64,000 nt of DNA from Cynocephalus volans (Eukaryota; Chordata; Mammalia; Dermoptera; Cynocephalidae): assembly GCF_027409185.1 (NCBI RefSeq), contig NC_084464.1, positions 74,210,095 through 74,274,094 on the forward strand. Reading direction: 5' to 3'. Every line of letters begins with the position of its first letter. Position 1 is the stretch's first letter. This document shows, piece by piece, positions 24,216 through 35,955 of the stretch. The notes beneath the pieces were generated by a model. It saw only the letters and a list, made by a program, of their open reading frames with translations, was not told the origin of the DNA and did not search any database. Both the position numbers and the translations under genes were made by a program.

Positions 24216-24789
24216 ATATTACTAATTAGAAAAAAAAGTTTATCTAAAATTGGATTTTTAAGTTCCTGTACAGATGGAAATTTTATTAAATGTTTATTAT
24301 TTTGTCTTATAATAGAAAGGCAAAAAATCATACCCTCATATAATTTAAAGACTATGTTAAGCAGGAAAATTAAAAAACATCATTAAACTGTTGAGAATAG
24401 TATGAGTAGAAATTCTATCTTCTTGTATTCGGGAGAAGAGTGTAAAGAAAACAACCTGGAAGGGCTGAATTAATAATCATATTTGTTGAAACACTATAAA
24501 TCATTTGAGCTTTGGAAAGATAGATTACACAAAAATTCAGCAAACTTGTTGTGATAATAGTCTTCAGTATAATGAGATGAAAATCACTGTATGGGAGACA
24601 ATATATGAAGTAAATAATTTATTTTGCCAGTATAGCAATGGCAGAAACCAGTCAGAAACACTTAAGTAAAAATAAAATCTCAGGCATTACAAATTGAAAT
24701 AAAAGTAAGGTATCAATACACAGATCATCAGATTTCTGGAAAGTAACCCTCTGGAGTATTCATAACCTGATCTTACTGTGGTAAAAGTT
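24216..24789. other. No gene recognised
   Basis: A+T-rich, unassigned. The 109-codon plus-strand frame at 24057-24386 begins in the L2 3' end and has low-complexity hydrophobic composition, so it is not a gene. Confidence 0.45.
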
Positions 24790-25260
24790 TGTGGCCCACC
24801 CAAAATCCATTCTTTTATTCTTCCTAAGTAGGAAACTCTGATTTTGTTGGGTGGTATTCTGCCCAGCTACAAACTCTATGTGTTCAGCTATTTTAGATGA
24901 ACCACATTGTGGCCAATGAGATGTAAGTGGAAGTTTTGGGTGAAGCTTCCAGGAAACTCTTCATTAGGAGTTATATTCAGCTGGCAGAATTCTGTGACCT
25001 TTCTGCCTTTCCTGGAGGCATAATTGCCTGGACCTGCAGTGACTGACAGTGATGATGAGATGACCTTGAGGATGGAAGTCACTTGCAAAGAGTGACAGAG
25101 GAGAGGACAGATAGCCTATGTAGTATGGCATTGTGGGTCATCAGATCTATCCCAGACCATCTACTTTTGGACTTTTTAACTTTATTTTACTATGCTCATT
25201 TTTCTAATGTCTGTTGCCAGTAATAAAATACCATGCCAAAATAATAGACTATGCTACTTC
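24790..25260 (+). repeat. Ancient LTR-like repeat, family unresolved
   Basis: 'attgtggccaatgagatgta' followed by 'gtggaagttttgggtgaagc', 'ttccaggaaactcttcatt' and a distal 'gtctgttgccagtaataaaa' part follow the layout of an old mammalian LTR-like repeat. A relative may be at 49165-49535, which shares the 'tggccaatg' block and the splice of similar downstream modules. Confidence 0.45.
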
Positions 25261-26119
25261 TTGGATGACTGTCATCTAACATGTGCCATTTAGTACTTCT
25301 TCCCCAGCAGTACATGCCTAAACATCTTCCATAGACATGTGAAAGGTGAACCTAAAGTGATGGAAATTATCTGTGTTTTGGCTTCTCTGAAGGTCTTGTC
25401 TGTCCTCTGGATGACTGACACTCAACATGTCCATACTTTTAAAGGAGAACCCAAGCATTACTCATGAATAGTCTCAAAGTATATACAAAGGTCCTCCAGT
25501 ACTAAAGTAAAAGTTACCCTATGATAAATTACGTACGGAGCTTCAAAATGTAGAATAAGCTTAATTGTTGGCACACGTCGAAATCATTTGATTTAAGAGA
25601 CATTCTTTGTGCACCTGTAATTTGATCAAGTTAACCTAAGAATGCTCTTAGGGAGGCATGAATAGGATTGAGTTTAGCTAAGGAAACACAAATTAAAATA
25701 ATTGTATTTAACTGTGTTCAAAGGGCTTGAAGAATGTATGAAGATATGAAGACAGATTGAAGAAAAAGAAAAAATGAAGGGACCAAAAGGTAAAATGTGA
25801 TAATGTTCCCAGCATTAGTCAGAGGAGAATGTACTTAACCTAAATAAAGTTGTATTCTTTGTGAGGTTCATTAGCATGAGTCCAATTCTGACACTTAAGC
25901 TGGAAGGAATTCACCGAAACACCGCCTCCCTGTTGAGATGTGTTTAACTGGCCACCTGGCAATCCTCAAGGGATTTCTCTCAGTCACAAGCATTCAGTGT
26001 CCTCAAACACACCTCCCCTGAAGAAATGCGACTTTGTCCAGTAGTCTTCAAAAAACACTTATATTTAAACTATCACCTACTTATTCCAAAAACCGTATAA
26101 GGAACATAATACATAGAAA
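25261..26119. other. No gene; unassigned, partly G+C-richer
   Basis: No named repeat. The patch at 25890-26050 ('caccgcctccctgttgagat') is more G+C-rich than its surroundings and repeat-free, but shows no open frame or recognisable site. Confidence 0.4.
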
Positions 26120-27797
26120 GGAGAGGAGTGTTTTATCACTCTTGTCCTTGACTTCTGTGAAATCTCCTTTCTAATTGCTGGTTTTCTTATTATCTAGCTT
26201 TATTTCTTCTATCACTTATAAAATGTAGCCATTTCTCTAAGTTCCATGCTTTCTTCTCACTGTTCCATTTTTACTCTAGTGGATGATGTTCTTCCTCATG
26301 CAAACATCTCCCATTTATTTTTTAAACGTCCTCCTAAGAGCTACAGCCTCATTTCCTTACTACTCTTTACAGTAAAATTCCTCCAGAGCTGTTGTCTTCA
26401 GTTCTCCCATTCTCTGCCTAATCCCCTCTAATTTAACTTTTGTCCTCATCCCTCCATGAAAGCACTATGTAAATACCCTTTATGTTGTTAAATACAAAAG
26501 TCAGTGCTCTGTCTTCATATTGCTTGACCTATGGTCAGATTTCCACACAACTGATAACTCCCTCCTCATACTCTTTTGCCCCTTATTTTCCCAAACTGTA
26601 TATATTTAGGATGTCACTTATGATTCAATGATTCTCCCTTCTTAGGATCTTTTGCTGATTTCTCCCCTTCTCTCCAACCCTTCACATTAGTGTGCCAGGG
26701 TTGAGTCTTGATCCTCTTTTGTCTCTGTCAATATGCATTACCTTGGTATTTTCAGGACTTTAAATACCTTCTGAATGACCAAAAACTCTCAAATTTTATA
26801 TCTCCAACCTAGACCTTTCTTTGTCACACCCCAGATTGCTTGACACCTCTAGTTGGATGTGTAATATTTATCTCAAATATTACCTATAAAGACTGAACTA
26901 GTAATTGTTCTCCCAAAGCATGTTTTACTAGAATTTTTTTTCTCTCTCAATTGATGGCAAATATATTCTCCCAGTTACACAAGCAAAAAAAAAAAAAAGT
27001 TTTAAAAATTAAAAAAAAAATCATCATTGATTTCGTCTATCAACAATTTTTTCAGGAAAATTTCCTGTCAAAATATATTAAGAAGTTGACTGCTTCTAAC
27101 AACTTCTACTGTTTCTACCTTTGTAAAAGTCAGAATGATCTCTCATTAGGATTATTGCAATAGATTGCTGACTGCTGTCTCAGATTTCACCCTACCTCAC
27201 TACACATTTCTCAATGCACACATCAGAATGACCTTTTAAAATCTAAATCAACTCATTCAAAACCTTCTCATGGCTCTCTTTTCTCTTAGAATAAAAGCCC
27301 ATCAGAACTTTGATTTGGTCTCTTGTTATCTCTCTGACCTTACCTTCTTTCCCTCACTCTATTACAACCACGCTGGGCTTTTTGCTGTGCCTTGAATGAT
27401 ACTAGACAACTCTCCCTTCATAAGGATATCTGCACGTCCTTATCCCTCTTTCACCCCATATATTTGCACCTCCCTCTTCATGTGTCTGCTCAAATGTCAG
27501 CTTTTCATGGAAACCTATTCTAACCACCCTATGTAAATTGCAACTACCAACTCCTCCTCAAGTCCTCCTAAATTCTAATATCCACCTTTTCCTTTTCACA
27601 AAGCATTTACCACCTTCTAACAAAATATGCCTACTTATTACTTTTTTTGTTCTTTGAGTGTCTTCTCTCATGGCATTTAAGCTCCATCAATGGAAAGAAT
27701 CTTTGTCATTTTGTTCACTGCAGTAGCCTAGTGCCTAGCACTGATCATGATACACAGTAGATGTTCAGTAAATATTTGTGAGATAAATGAATGATAT
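26120..27797 (+). repeat. Long L2 LINE copy (about 1.7 kb)
   Basis: The longest L2 stretch here. Reading plus: degenerate ORF2-derived text from about 26120, 'ccagggttgagtcttgatcc' near 26697, 'aaaactctcaaattttatat', 'gtctcagatttcaccctacc' near 27178, 'tgaccttttaaaatctaaat', 'tcatggctctcttttctctt', and a clear 3' end 'gtgcctagcactgatcatga' plus 'cagtagatgttcagtaaata'. A-runs interrupt it at 26983-27020. Frames are broken throughout. Confidence 0.8.
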
Positions 27798-28179
27798 TAT
27801 CCATGCCTCTGTTTAGTTGTAAAACAAAATTAATTATTACTTCTTTAATTATGACTTCTAAATATTGTCTGTTATTTATGTCTCATGTGCAAATCTAGTC
27901 TATCCAAGTAAACTATAATTTCTTAATGAATAGTAAGCATGTCTCATACTCACTTATTCTGAGCTTCATTGCAGGCATATGATACTGGACAAAGAAGATA
28001 TTTAGTATTTTCGCTTTCCAGACACACTGTACATTCTATGAAAATGTTTTTTGCTTTATCCAAGGCACAGTTATATTCCAGCAACTTAGAGTCAAGAGCC
28101 AAAACATTTCTCAAAAAGAATACTATGTAGAGATGACCAGTAAGAAGAAATGTCTGGGACAAATTTAAGGAAGTCAGAA
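27798..28179. other. No gene recognised
   Basis: Unassigned. The minus-strand 70-codon frame at 27950-28162 (rich in Cys, CLESENTKYLLCPVSYACN) has no neighbouring exon signals or family resemblance that I can identify. Confidence 0.4.
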
Positions 28180-28400
28180 AAGCTTAGTGATTAACAGTAG
28201 AGACCCAGAACCTAGAGTACCTAAAGTACCATCTCATTTCCACTACTCAGTACTTGTGAAACATGCATGAGTCACTTAACCTCTCTGTGCATCACTTCCC
28301 TTATTTGTAAAACAGAAACAATAGTACCCACCTCATAAGATGGTTGTGAAAATTAAATAATAATATATTTAAAGCAAATTTAACTTGACACATAGTAGGC
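28180..28400 (+). repeat. MIR SINE
   Basis: Clear plus-strand MIR: 'cactactcagtacttgtgaa', 'gagtcacttaacctctctgt', 'cttatttgtaaaacagaaac', 'cacctcataagatggttgtg', 'gacacatagtaggcac'. Confidence 0.9.
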
Positions 28401-28529
28401 ACAACTATAAATGTGAACAAGAAAAAGGGGTGACATATTAGGGAGAAAAGGCTGCAAGATACTTTGCTATTCAGGTGTGGCCCAAAGTTTTCACATCCAT
28501 TTATCTGAGATTGCCATTCTTGCTTCTTC

Positions 28530-28655
28530 CCTGAACAGTTTCTGTGACCTTGAGTGACTCACTTAAGTGCTCAGGCCTTAGTTTTCTTACCAATAAAAAG
28601 AAGGGATTGATCTAGATGACTTCCCAGATCCCTAACAGCACTAAAGATTCATGCA
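28530..28655 (+). repeat. MIR SINE (variant 3' part)
   Basis: 'tgtgaccttgagtgactcac', 'ggccttagttttcttaccaa', then 'gatctagatgacttcccaga' and 'tccctaacagcactaaag', which is the downstream wording of a MIR variant rather than the one at 28180. Confidence 0.8.
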
Positions 28656-29654
28656 TCTCTGATTGTTCAGGAGCAAGGCAAAATTTTTCACACCAGAATC
28701 AGTCTTTGGCCATTGGGCATGACAGCTCCGGGACGATATTTCTTTTCACATTGATGTTAGTGGCTGTATTTAGGGGAAATTTGAGATTTGTGCTTCTACA
28801 CTGATTAGGAGATGGAAATGTAGCTGATGTTCATCCTCATCCCGTAGCCTGGCTCTTTATGTTCTACATTTCTGGTTGGTGAGAATTATTCTTGAGAAGA
28901 AGTAAAAAGACAATCAGTGGGCAAAACAAGGACAATAATAGTAGCATACGCACAGGTGATATTCAGTGTAATTAACAATAGGAATGGCATGGGCACTGAC
29001 GATGAGAATACCTGTCAGGTATCAAGGCACGTTTTTGCTGGATGCCACCCCTCAGTGTAGGAAATTTTTCCCAGATCGAGAAGGATCAATTAAAACTTGA
29101 TGAAAAAAAAAAAATATTAAGGAGAAATCACTATCAGATCAGTCTGAAAATAATCAGAAGTTTAAAACAAAATAACGTCTGGAAAGGAGAAATACCAAAT
29201 GCTCTAGCTTGTTAGTCATTTAAAAATATTTTGTCACTCACAAAATAGTCCACCACATATTCTGCCACTTTGAGCCAACAAGGTGCTGATCTAACTTCTT
29301 TAAAGATGACTATGATTTAAGAATGTCTTCTATCAGGAATCATTTGAGATATTTCAGTGGAAGGGTTTGTTTTCGTCACTCAGTATTAGAAAAACCTATT
29401 TTGATCTCAGCCGAATAAATTTATTTGGCAATTTCATTAAATTCTGAACATTTTTCTAGGCCTCCTAGTCCTACATTCTGTTTCCTGTCTCTCATTTCTC
29501 CTCTCTTGCTCTGTAAAGTAGTAGCAGCTTGAATACTGAGCCCCCAACAACTGATGCTCCTGTACTCTCTGCCACTTGGCTACTGTCTGGCTTCTGGCAG
29601 CTCACACTGGCAAGCATGGTTCCCACTACTTCTAGGCTCAGAAGAGCAAATGCA
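28656..29654. other. No gene or recognised repeat
   Basis: Mixed composition and no long frame. An A-run lies at 29102-29114. Confidence 0.45.
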
Positions 29655-29885
29655 TATAGCACAGTGGTTAAGAACACAGACTTTACTGCCAGACGGCTGG
29701 GATTCAAATCCTTACTCTGATATTTACTATGTGTGTATGACTTTCGGCAAGATATGCAAAAGCTTCATGCCTCAGTTTACTTATTTGTAAAAGGAGGATA
29801 ATAATGGTAACTAAGTCATATAAATCAAATGAGTCAATCAGTCTATGGCACCTAGTAGGTACTCAGAAAGTGCACACTGATTTAT
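29655..29885 (+). repeat. MIR SINE, nearly complete
   Basis: Starts in the tRNA-derived head 'tagcacagtggttaagaaca', continues 'ctgccagacggctgggattc', 'ttactctgatatttactatg', 'tgcctcagtttacttatttg' and ends 'tggcacctagtaggtactca'. It is the fullest MIR in the window. Overlapping frames on both strands at 29492-29790 are chance. Confidence 0.93.
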
Positions 29886-31854
29886 TATTAAGCTTCACTT
29901 AATTTAGTAACACTAAAATATGTTATAGAAACTTGAGTTTGCTCTTGAAGTCTTATTTATTCTAGAAACAAAACCGTTTTTTAAAATTACTAATATATTA
30001 TGAATGAAGATAACACCAACATTAAAAATATACACGTTGCATACTTTTTATTATTAAACATATCACTCTATTAACCACTAGCTCCCACGGTATCATTGAT
30101 TCTTGTGTTTTGCTTTATGTTGGTTGCAAACACAACTGCACAATTGAAACTTCACCCCCAATATATCACTTTTAAAATTGTAAAACTGCTTAGAATATAA
30201 TGATACATATTCTGTATTTTTCTATACACATCTTTAAAATACAGCTTTCTAAAAAAAAAAAAAAAAAACCTGTTTTTAATGATTGGCATTAATAATATTC
30301 AATTGGAACTGTTGTGTCAATGCTTAAAAAACACTTAAAAATGGGCTTTAAGCATGCGTCAGTTACCACAGAAGTATGCCAAGGCGGCTCAGCTGGGTTT
30401 TGGTGAAATGAAGGCAGTTCCCGACCCCAGGCCTGTGATGGAATAGAAAAGAAGGTTGACTCCTTTTGACACTCTCTGGTTTTTTCATCATCATTTCAGT
30501 GAAAAGGGAAGGACAAGGTGATGACCTCAGAAGTTCATTATCTTCTTCTAGTCCTTATACCTATAATTCCAGAAGCTTTCAGTCCAGAGCTGGATGCACC
30601 AGTTTAAGAATGTGGACAATATTTCTCTAAGTCCTGTGTTTTATAAGCCCCTCATAGGAGTTGGGATAAAAAAAAGTGAAGCCCTGGGACATTTTCATGG
30701 TCAGCGTGCTGGTATAGTTTTCTCTCTTTAAAATTGGAAGTAAAGCTTAGGATCAGACAGTTAGCTCAAAATGTATTATAAATCAAAGCTTTCTTTATAC
30801 TGGTCAGCAAAACCAAAAAGCCAGAGAAATGTTCTAATTCAATATGTTAGGTACCCTCTCTAAGTAGGTTAAAGTAGATGCAGTTAACGCAGTTCAATCA
30901 ATATTAATTAACCCTCACCCATTTCATGTGCATTTTTTCGGCAGAAGCTTAGGAGGAAAGAGACCAATGAGGTGTAAGCTCTGCTTTGATACTACCTCCT
31001 TTGGGAAAAAGAAATGGTGAAAGTTTATCCTACTCTGATTAGTAGAAAAGGGGGGATATTTTTAAATGTCTAAGCCCTGTTTGCAAACCAAGACTACTGG
31101 GGTTAGACCATCCCTCTAATAAGCTGAAATAAAACCAAACCCTAAGCCTCCAGCTCTCCTGACTTTAGAGAGGTAGGGGCCTGCATAGATGGGCACCCTC
31201 CAGAAGGAGCCATTAGCACCACTTCCACCAGATGGCACAGTTTTCCTGAGACAAAAAAAACCAGAACAACCTCCTAACCTTCTAGAACCAGTGACAGAAG
31301 AATGAAATGGAAGGACCTGTGCAATACACACCATGTACATTCTTACTTTCTGTTCACAAGCCTAATAAAAAGCTTCTACCTTTTAGGTACCTGTTGGTAA
31401 AATGTGCTTAATTTAGTTGACCATGAATAGGTCAGGAAGATTTGAAACTCACTGTTATAAACTGAGATAGTACAAAAGTCATTCTATAAAAGGATTACCT
31501 GGTCCCAGTATACAGACCTTCTATAGGTATGGACAACTGATGTAACATAGGCAGAAAGCATACATCTAAGTGTTTTTTTTTTTTTTCTGTAAATTATGTT
31601 TTACGTATTAAAATAACTTCAAGGATTTCTACTGCCAGTGTCTTAGTAAAGGTCTCATTACTTTGCACTAGATTATTTCAGTAGTATTGCAATTGGCTTG
31701 TTTTCTTTGCTATCTCTCCAGTCATTTTACATGTGTTTCAGAATGACAGTCATGGTAGTTTTCTGTTTTATCTCTAGAAATCTAACACAGTGATTGTAAC
31801 AGAAGCAATACTCAGAAAAAAAGATATTGCAGTAATCAATGAACTCTAAATTAG
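29886..31854. other. Repeat-poor island, no coding gene
   Basis: About 2 kb in which I recognise no transposon. The part 30340-31340 is less A+T-rich than the flanks and contains a CTCF-like motif (31225-31238). An A-run lies at 30250-30268 and a T-run at 31570-31585. Open frames, such as the minus-strand one at 31116-31340, are short and unsupported. It could be unique or constrained non-coding sequence. Confidence 0.5.
31225..31238 (+). promoter_or_regulatory. CTCF-like binding motif
   Basis: CCACCAGATGGCAC fits every position of the degenerate CTCF core CCASYAGRKGGCRS. It lies in a stretch free of recognised repeats. Occupancy cannot be judged from sequence alone. Confidence 0.5.
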
Positions 31855-32215
31855 AGCTCCGGCAACGCCAATCCCCTACTCAAAAATTTTAATGGAACCT
31901 TATGACCTATGACCTACCAGTTTATATTTCTAAGAATAATATTTATATCATCTGCAATCTAGCCCCATATTTTTATTCCATAATCATCTAACTCAATACC
32001 TGCAAAAGTTTACATTCCAGTTAGATGGAACTCTCAATCCAAAATAGATCATCTCACAGCATACCTTGCCATCAGAGGTCTTTGTGCAACACTGTTATCT
32101 TAGCCTAGAATCCCTTTTCCTCCTTCCTTGTCCTTTCAAATCGTACCCATACTTTAAAAATCAGTCCAGGTTTCGACATATCCATAAGTGATTCTTTGAG
32201 TATAATAATTTTTTC
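31855..32215 (+). repeat. L2 LINE 3' fragment
   Basis: 'gccaatcccctactcaaaaa', a 'tctgcaatctagccccatat' part and 'tccttccttgtcctttcaaa' with 'ccatactttaaaaatcagtc' follow plus-strand L2. Confidence 0.7.
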
Positions 32216-32282
32216 TCTGATTACAAACCTTTTGCTTATAAGTATTTTCAGCAGATATTAATGCTTCAATTCATCAAGCAAA

Positions 32283-32359
32283 AGTCACCTCAAAAAATTC
32301 ACAGAAAGATTCATACTATCTTTCAATTCTATTTTTCCATGAACTTTTTGAAGTACTGC
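32283..32359. mobile_element. Mariner-type MITE-like hairpin, copy 2
   Basis: Left arm 'cacctcaaaaaattcacaga' and right arm 'ccatgaactttttgaagtac' are imperfect reverse complements around the centre 'ctttcaattctatttttcca'. It shares arms and centre with 14481-14564. Confidence 0.6.
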
Positions 32360-32364
32360 AAACT

Positions 32365-32720
32365 CTTACATATGAGACATTGAGGTGGTTGCTGAAAATC
32401 CAACAGTCAATGAAACATGGTATCTACCCATTAGACATATAAGCTAGTAGGAAATCCAGACTAACCAGCAGATCACTATGATACGGGCGCTTTAGAAGTT
32501 ATAAGTACAGGGTTCTAGGCAATAGGTAAGGGAGGCATTCAACTCAGGCTCTGAGGTGTGAGAAAAGACTTCCTGGAAGACATGAAGTCTAGTGTGCTAG
32601 GACTTAGTAAATAATTGGTTGAAATAATTAATAAGCCCCAAGTTAGAAGTCTGATTATGTCAATTCCCTGCTCATAAACCTGTAAAGTCTCCTTTTTGTC
32701 TATAAAATAAAACTTATGCT
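32365..32720. repeat. Two L2-like fragments in opposite orientation
   Basis: 32370-32625 reads as reverse-complement L2 ('gacttcctggaagacatga'), and 32640-32715 as plus-strand L2 ('gtctgattatgtcaattccc', 'tgctcataaacctgtaaagt'). The boundary is near 32630. Confidence 0.5.
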
Positions 32721-33149
32721 ACTAGTCACTTACAGCTGCCCAGGAGTTAGTCAAATGAATGGAGGTCCAAGAGAGAGGAGGAAGAGTATTTGCAGAATAT
32801 AAAAGGCCTGAAGGGATTGCCATACTTTCTCAACCTTCTGACACCCACACTTTCCTCGTCAATTACAAAACAGGCTTGATTTGCCTTTGTGTAAAAAATA
32901 ATGGAGCAACTTTTTAATTATTACCACCAAACTGTAAGTCCTTCATTTGAGAAAAATTGTCTTATATTCCCTAGAATGTCATACATGCAGCCTAGGACAA
33001 TGATAAACCAATTGTGTTGAATATAATCAAATATGATAGTGATATTCAAGGGAGAAAAGATTAGTGTAGAGGAAAATAAGGTTTTTTTCACTTTATATAC
33101 TATCAACTGCTATCAATTATTAATATTGAACTTAGCTTCTGTTTTCTTC
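32721..33149. other. No gene recognised
   Basis: Unassigned A+T-rich sequence containing no named repeat, RNA gene or long frame. Confidence 0.4.
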
Positions 33150-33426
33150 AGATACTACTTTTTGGGGGTGGGTGATCTGCCGTCAGTCAGTGGGTAGGTG
33201 TATAGTGTTGCAGCAGTTCCTGGTAGGTCTGTAGAGGGCCACTGGCTCGGCTGTTGAGCCTGGAGCTAGCCTGTGCAGATGCTGCAGGACCCAGTGGCTT
33301 TCTAGAGGGGTGCTGTAGGGAGAAAAAGCTGAAACCCAATCAGCTGTTGGTTTGGAAGTAGGTGTACATAGCTGTCACAGGGCCTTGCAGCTCCGAAGGT
33401 GGCTGCCTGACCAGCTGTTGAGCCTG
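33150..33426. other. G+C-richer module joined to an L1 3' fragment
   Basis: About 277 bp that is clearly richer in G and C than both sides. The phrase 'gctgttgagcctg' occurs twice (near 33252 and 33416). It ends exactly where L1 ORF2-derived sequence starts. It may be an inverted piece of an L1 5' UTR, or unrelated sequence. No open frame. Confidence 0.4.
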
Positions 33427-34635
33427 ACTCAAAATGGATTGAAGACTTAAGACCAGAAACAACAAAACTCCTAGAAGAAAACACAGTGAAAACACTTCAG
33501 GACACAGGACTGGGCAAAGACTTTATGAATAAGACCCCAAAAGCACAAGCAATGAGAGAAAATATAAAGAAATGGGACTGTATCAAACTAAAAAGCTTCT
33601 GCACAGCAAAGGAAACAATCAACAGAGTGAAAAAACAACCTTCTGAATGGGAGAAAATATTTGCAAACCATACGTCCATCAAAGAATTAGAATCCAGATT
33701 ATATGAGGAACACAAACAACTTTACAGTAAAAAAAAAAAAAACCCACAAATAATCCAATTAAAAAATGAGAAAGGAGCTGAAAAGGCATTTCTCCAAGGT
33801 AGATATACAAATGGCCAACAGACACATGAAAAAATGCTCAATATCACTAATCATTAGGGAAATGCAAATCAAGACCACATTGAGATATTATCTCACCCCA
33901 GCTAGACTGGCTGTCATCAAAAAGACTGAGAATAACAAATGCTGGTGAGGATATGGAGAAAAAGGAACACTTGTGCATTATTGGTGGGACTGTAAATACA
34001 GCCATTATGAAAAACAATATGGAGGTGTCTCAAACAACTACAGATAGAACTGCCATATTATCCAGCAATCTCATTTCTGGGCATATACCCAAAGGAATGG
34101 AAATCATCACTTTGAAGGGATACCTGCACTCCCATGTTCATTGCAGCTATATATTTACAATAGTGAAGTAAAGGAACCAACCTAAATGTCCAACAGCAGA
34201 TCTCTGGATAAGGAAAATGTGGTATATACAAACAATGAAATACTACTCAGCCATAAAAACGGATAAAGTTCTGCCATTTGCAGCAACATGGATGATTTTG
34301 GAGAAAACTATGTTAAGTGAAATAAGCCAGGTGCAGAAAAATAAACATCGCATATCTTCACTCCCAAGTGGGAGCTAAGAAACAAAGAAATAAAGACCAT
34401 AATACAGTGTTGAACTTTCAGAAGGAGAGAACAGACCTACGGCTACTAGAGTTGGGAAAGGGGGAGGGGGATGAGGAGAGGGAGTAACTGAGTAAGGGAT
34501 ACAAAAAGTAATTACAATTTGTAATGGTGAACATGCTAATAATATTGATTTGAACATCTCATACTGCTCACAAATACTGATAGTCAATCTTGTATCCCAT
34601 AAATGCATATAAATAAAAACATTTAAAAAAAACAA
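33427..34635 (+). mobile_element. L1 LINE 3' fragment with A-rich tail
   Basis: Starts at 'ctcaaaatggattgaagac' (C-terminal part of ORF2), runs through 'aagcttctgcacagcaaagg', 'gggaaatgcaaatcaagacc', 'atactactcagccataaaaa', then the 3' UTR, and ends with 'ataaataaaaac' and an A-rich tail. It is 1.2 kb of the roughly 6-kb element. It resembles the copy at 45625-46690 closely enough to suggest the same age class. Confidence 0.88.
33486..33857 (+). pseudogene. L1 ORF2 C-terminal remnant
   Basis: A 123-codon frame inside the L1 fragment. Its residues ([20 protein letters not shown], then [46 protein letters not shown]) match the C-terminal region of ORF2p, which lies beyond the reverse-transcriptase domain. 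Full ORF2p is about 1,275 residues, so this is about a tenth. A run of A near 33730-33742 shifts the frame in the middle. It encodes no endonuclease or catalytic domain and is non-functional. Confidence 0.85.
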
Positions 34636-34639
34636 TTTT

Positions 34640-35739
34640 AATTACTCTCCACTCTGATGCTTCCAGTTTATTTACAGCCAACCACAATACATTTCCCCCT
34701 GTCAGAGTTCTCCACTTAAGATGTCAAAAGTGAATGTAAAGTTTCATGCCTCAGACATCAAAAATCTTTCAGATTTCTTTACTGTACTGAGCTAAAGGTT
34801 TATCTCTTCTTTTCTCCGCAGGGCTCCATTTTGTTTATCTGCCTGGATTTCTTTCACAGTCAGAGAAAGACCATGACTCCATCTGTATTCCCTTTTCCTG
34901 TGGCTCGAAATTTAAGCTAAAGCCCAAGAAAATATGTGACAGTCATTTAATAAAAATTACCACTGGCATTTACCTCTCACCTCTTTGAAGAATGACACTG
35001 ACGCCTCTTCCATAATGCTGCTCATAAGCTGATCTTTCTTACTGGTTCTACCTTATTCTTTTTTTTAAAAAAGAACAGTATGAATAACCTTTTTTTGTTT
35101 GTTTTTCCTGAACCAGTTGAGGGAAAAGACTTAATGTTCCATGAATTCCAAATTTCTAAGTCCTCATTATTAGATGCAGATAATACACACTGCTTTATTT
35201 CATTGAATCCTGTTAAGGACTTAGTCCCAGTGCTGGTGAAGTCAATTTGACCATTTCAGTGGGGTTGTGTCTGCTGTGGTTTTCTACTTTAAAAGTAATC
35301 TTTTTCCTTTCACAATTATTAAAGTTTGTTGTTGGTTTGTTGTTGTTCATGAGGAGATAGTTTCACAATATTTAAATATCTGGTTCTCATCAAAATTTCA
35401 CCTGCTATTTTTAGCATCCATAGATGATTTCCACCTGAATTAGTTACTATGCTATTTACTAGATAGTGAGTTTTTAAAGTTTTTAATTCCTTCATTCCTT
35501 CTACATATATTGCATAGCCTTCTGCTATAAGGAAAGATTTGTCTCCTCTCCATTTATTTATTATTTATATAATTTACATATTATTTTATTGTGTAATCAT
35601 CCCAAATTTCAACAGTGTGAGTCTCTTCAAGGTAGCCTTTGTGTTTTTATGACATGTCCCCAACATTATTTGAGAATTCTCTTTATGACAGTATATTCCA
35701 GGCTCATCTTGTATATTTACTGCCCCATTCTTCCTGGAA
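34640..35739. other. No gene recognised
   Basis: A+T-rich, with no repeat family I can name. The frames at 35586-35798 are chance. Confidence 0.4.
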
Positions 35740-35883
35740 TGAGAAATTTCTTCAAGAAGCCCTGGTTCCTTTGAGTGACAAGGGTATGTAGAAGCCAAGA
35801 TCTTGGCACTATATGAGTCATTGCTATTGGTGTATCACATCTTCCAGACTCTCAGTTCAGTGGACAGAGAGAGAGAGAGAGAC

Positions 35884-35955
<72 letters not shown>

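Noticed and set aside
24057..24386. 109-codon plus-strand frame
   Set aside because: It starts in the L2 3' end, is hydrophobic and low-complexity, and has no exon signals.
29655..29720. Possible tRNA gene (tagcacagtggttaagaaca...)
   Set aside because: This is the tRNA-derived head of a MIR SINE; it continues into the MIR core and lacks a cloverleaf.
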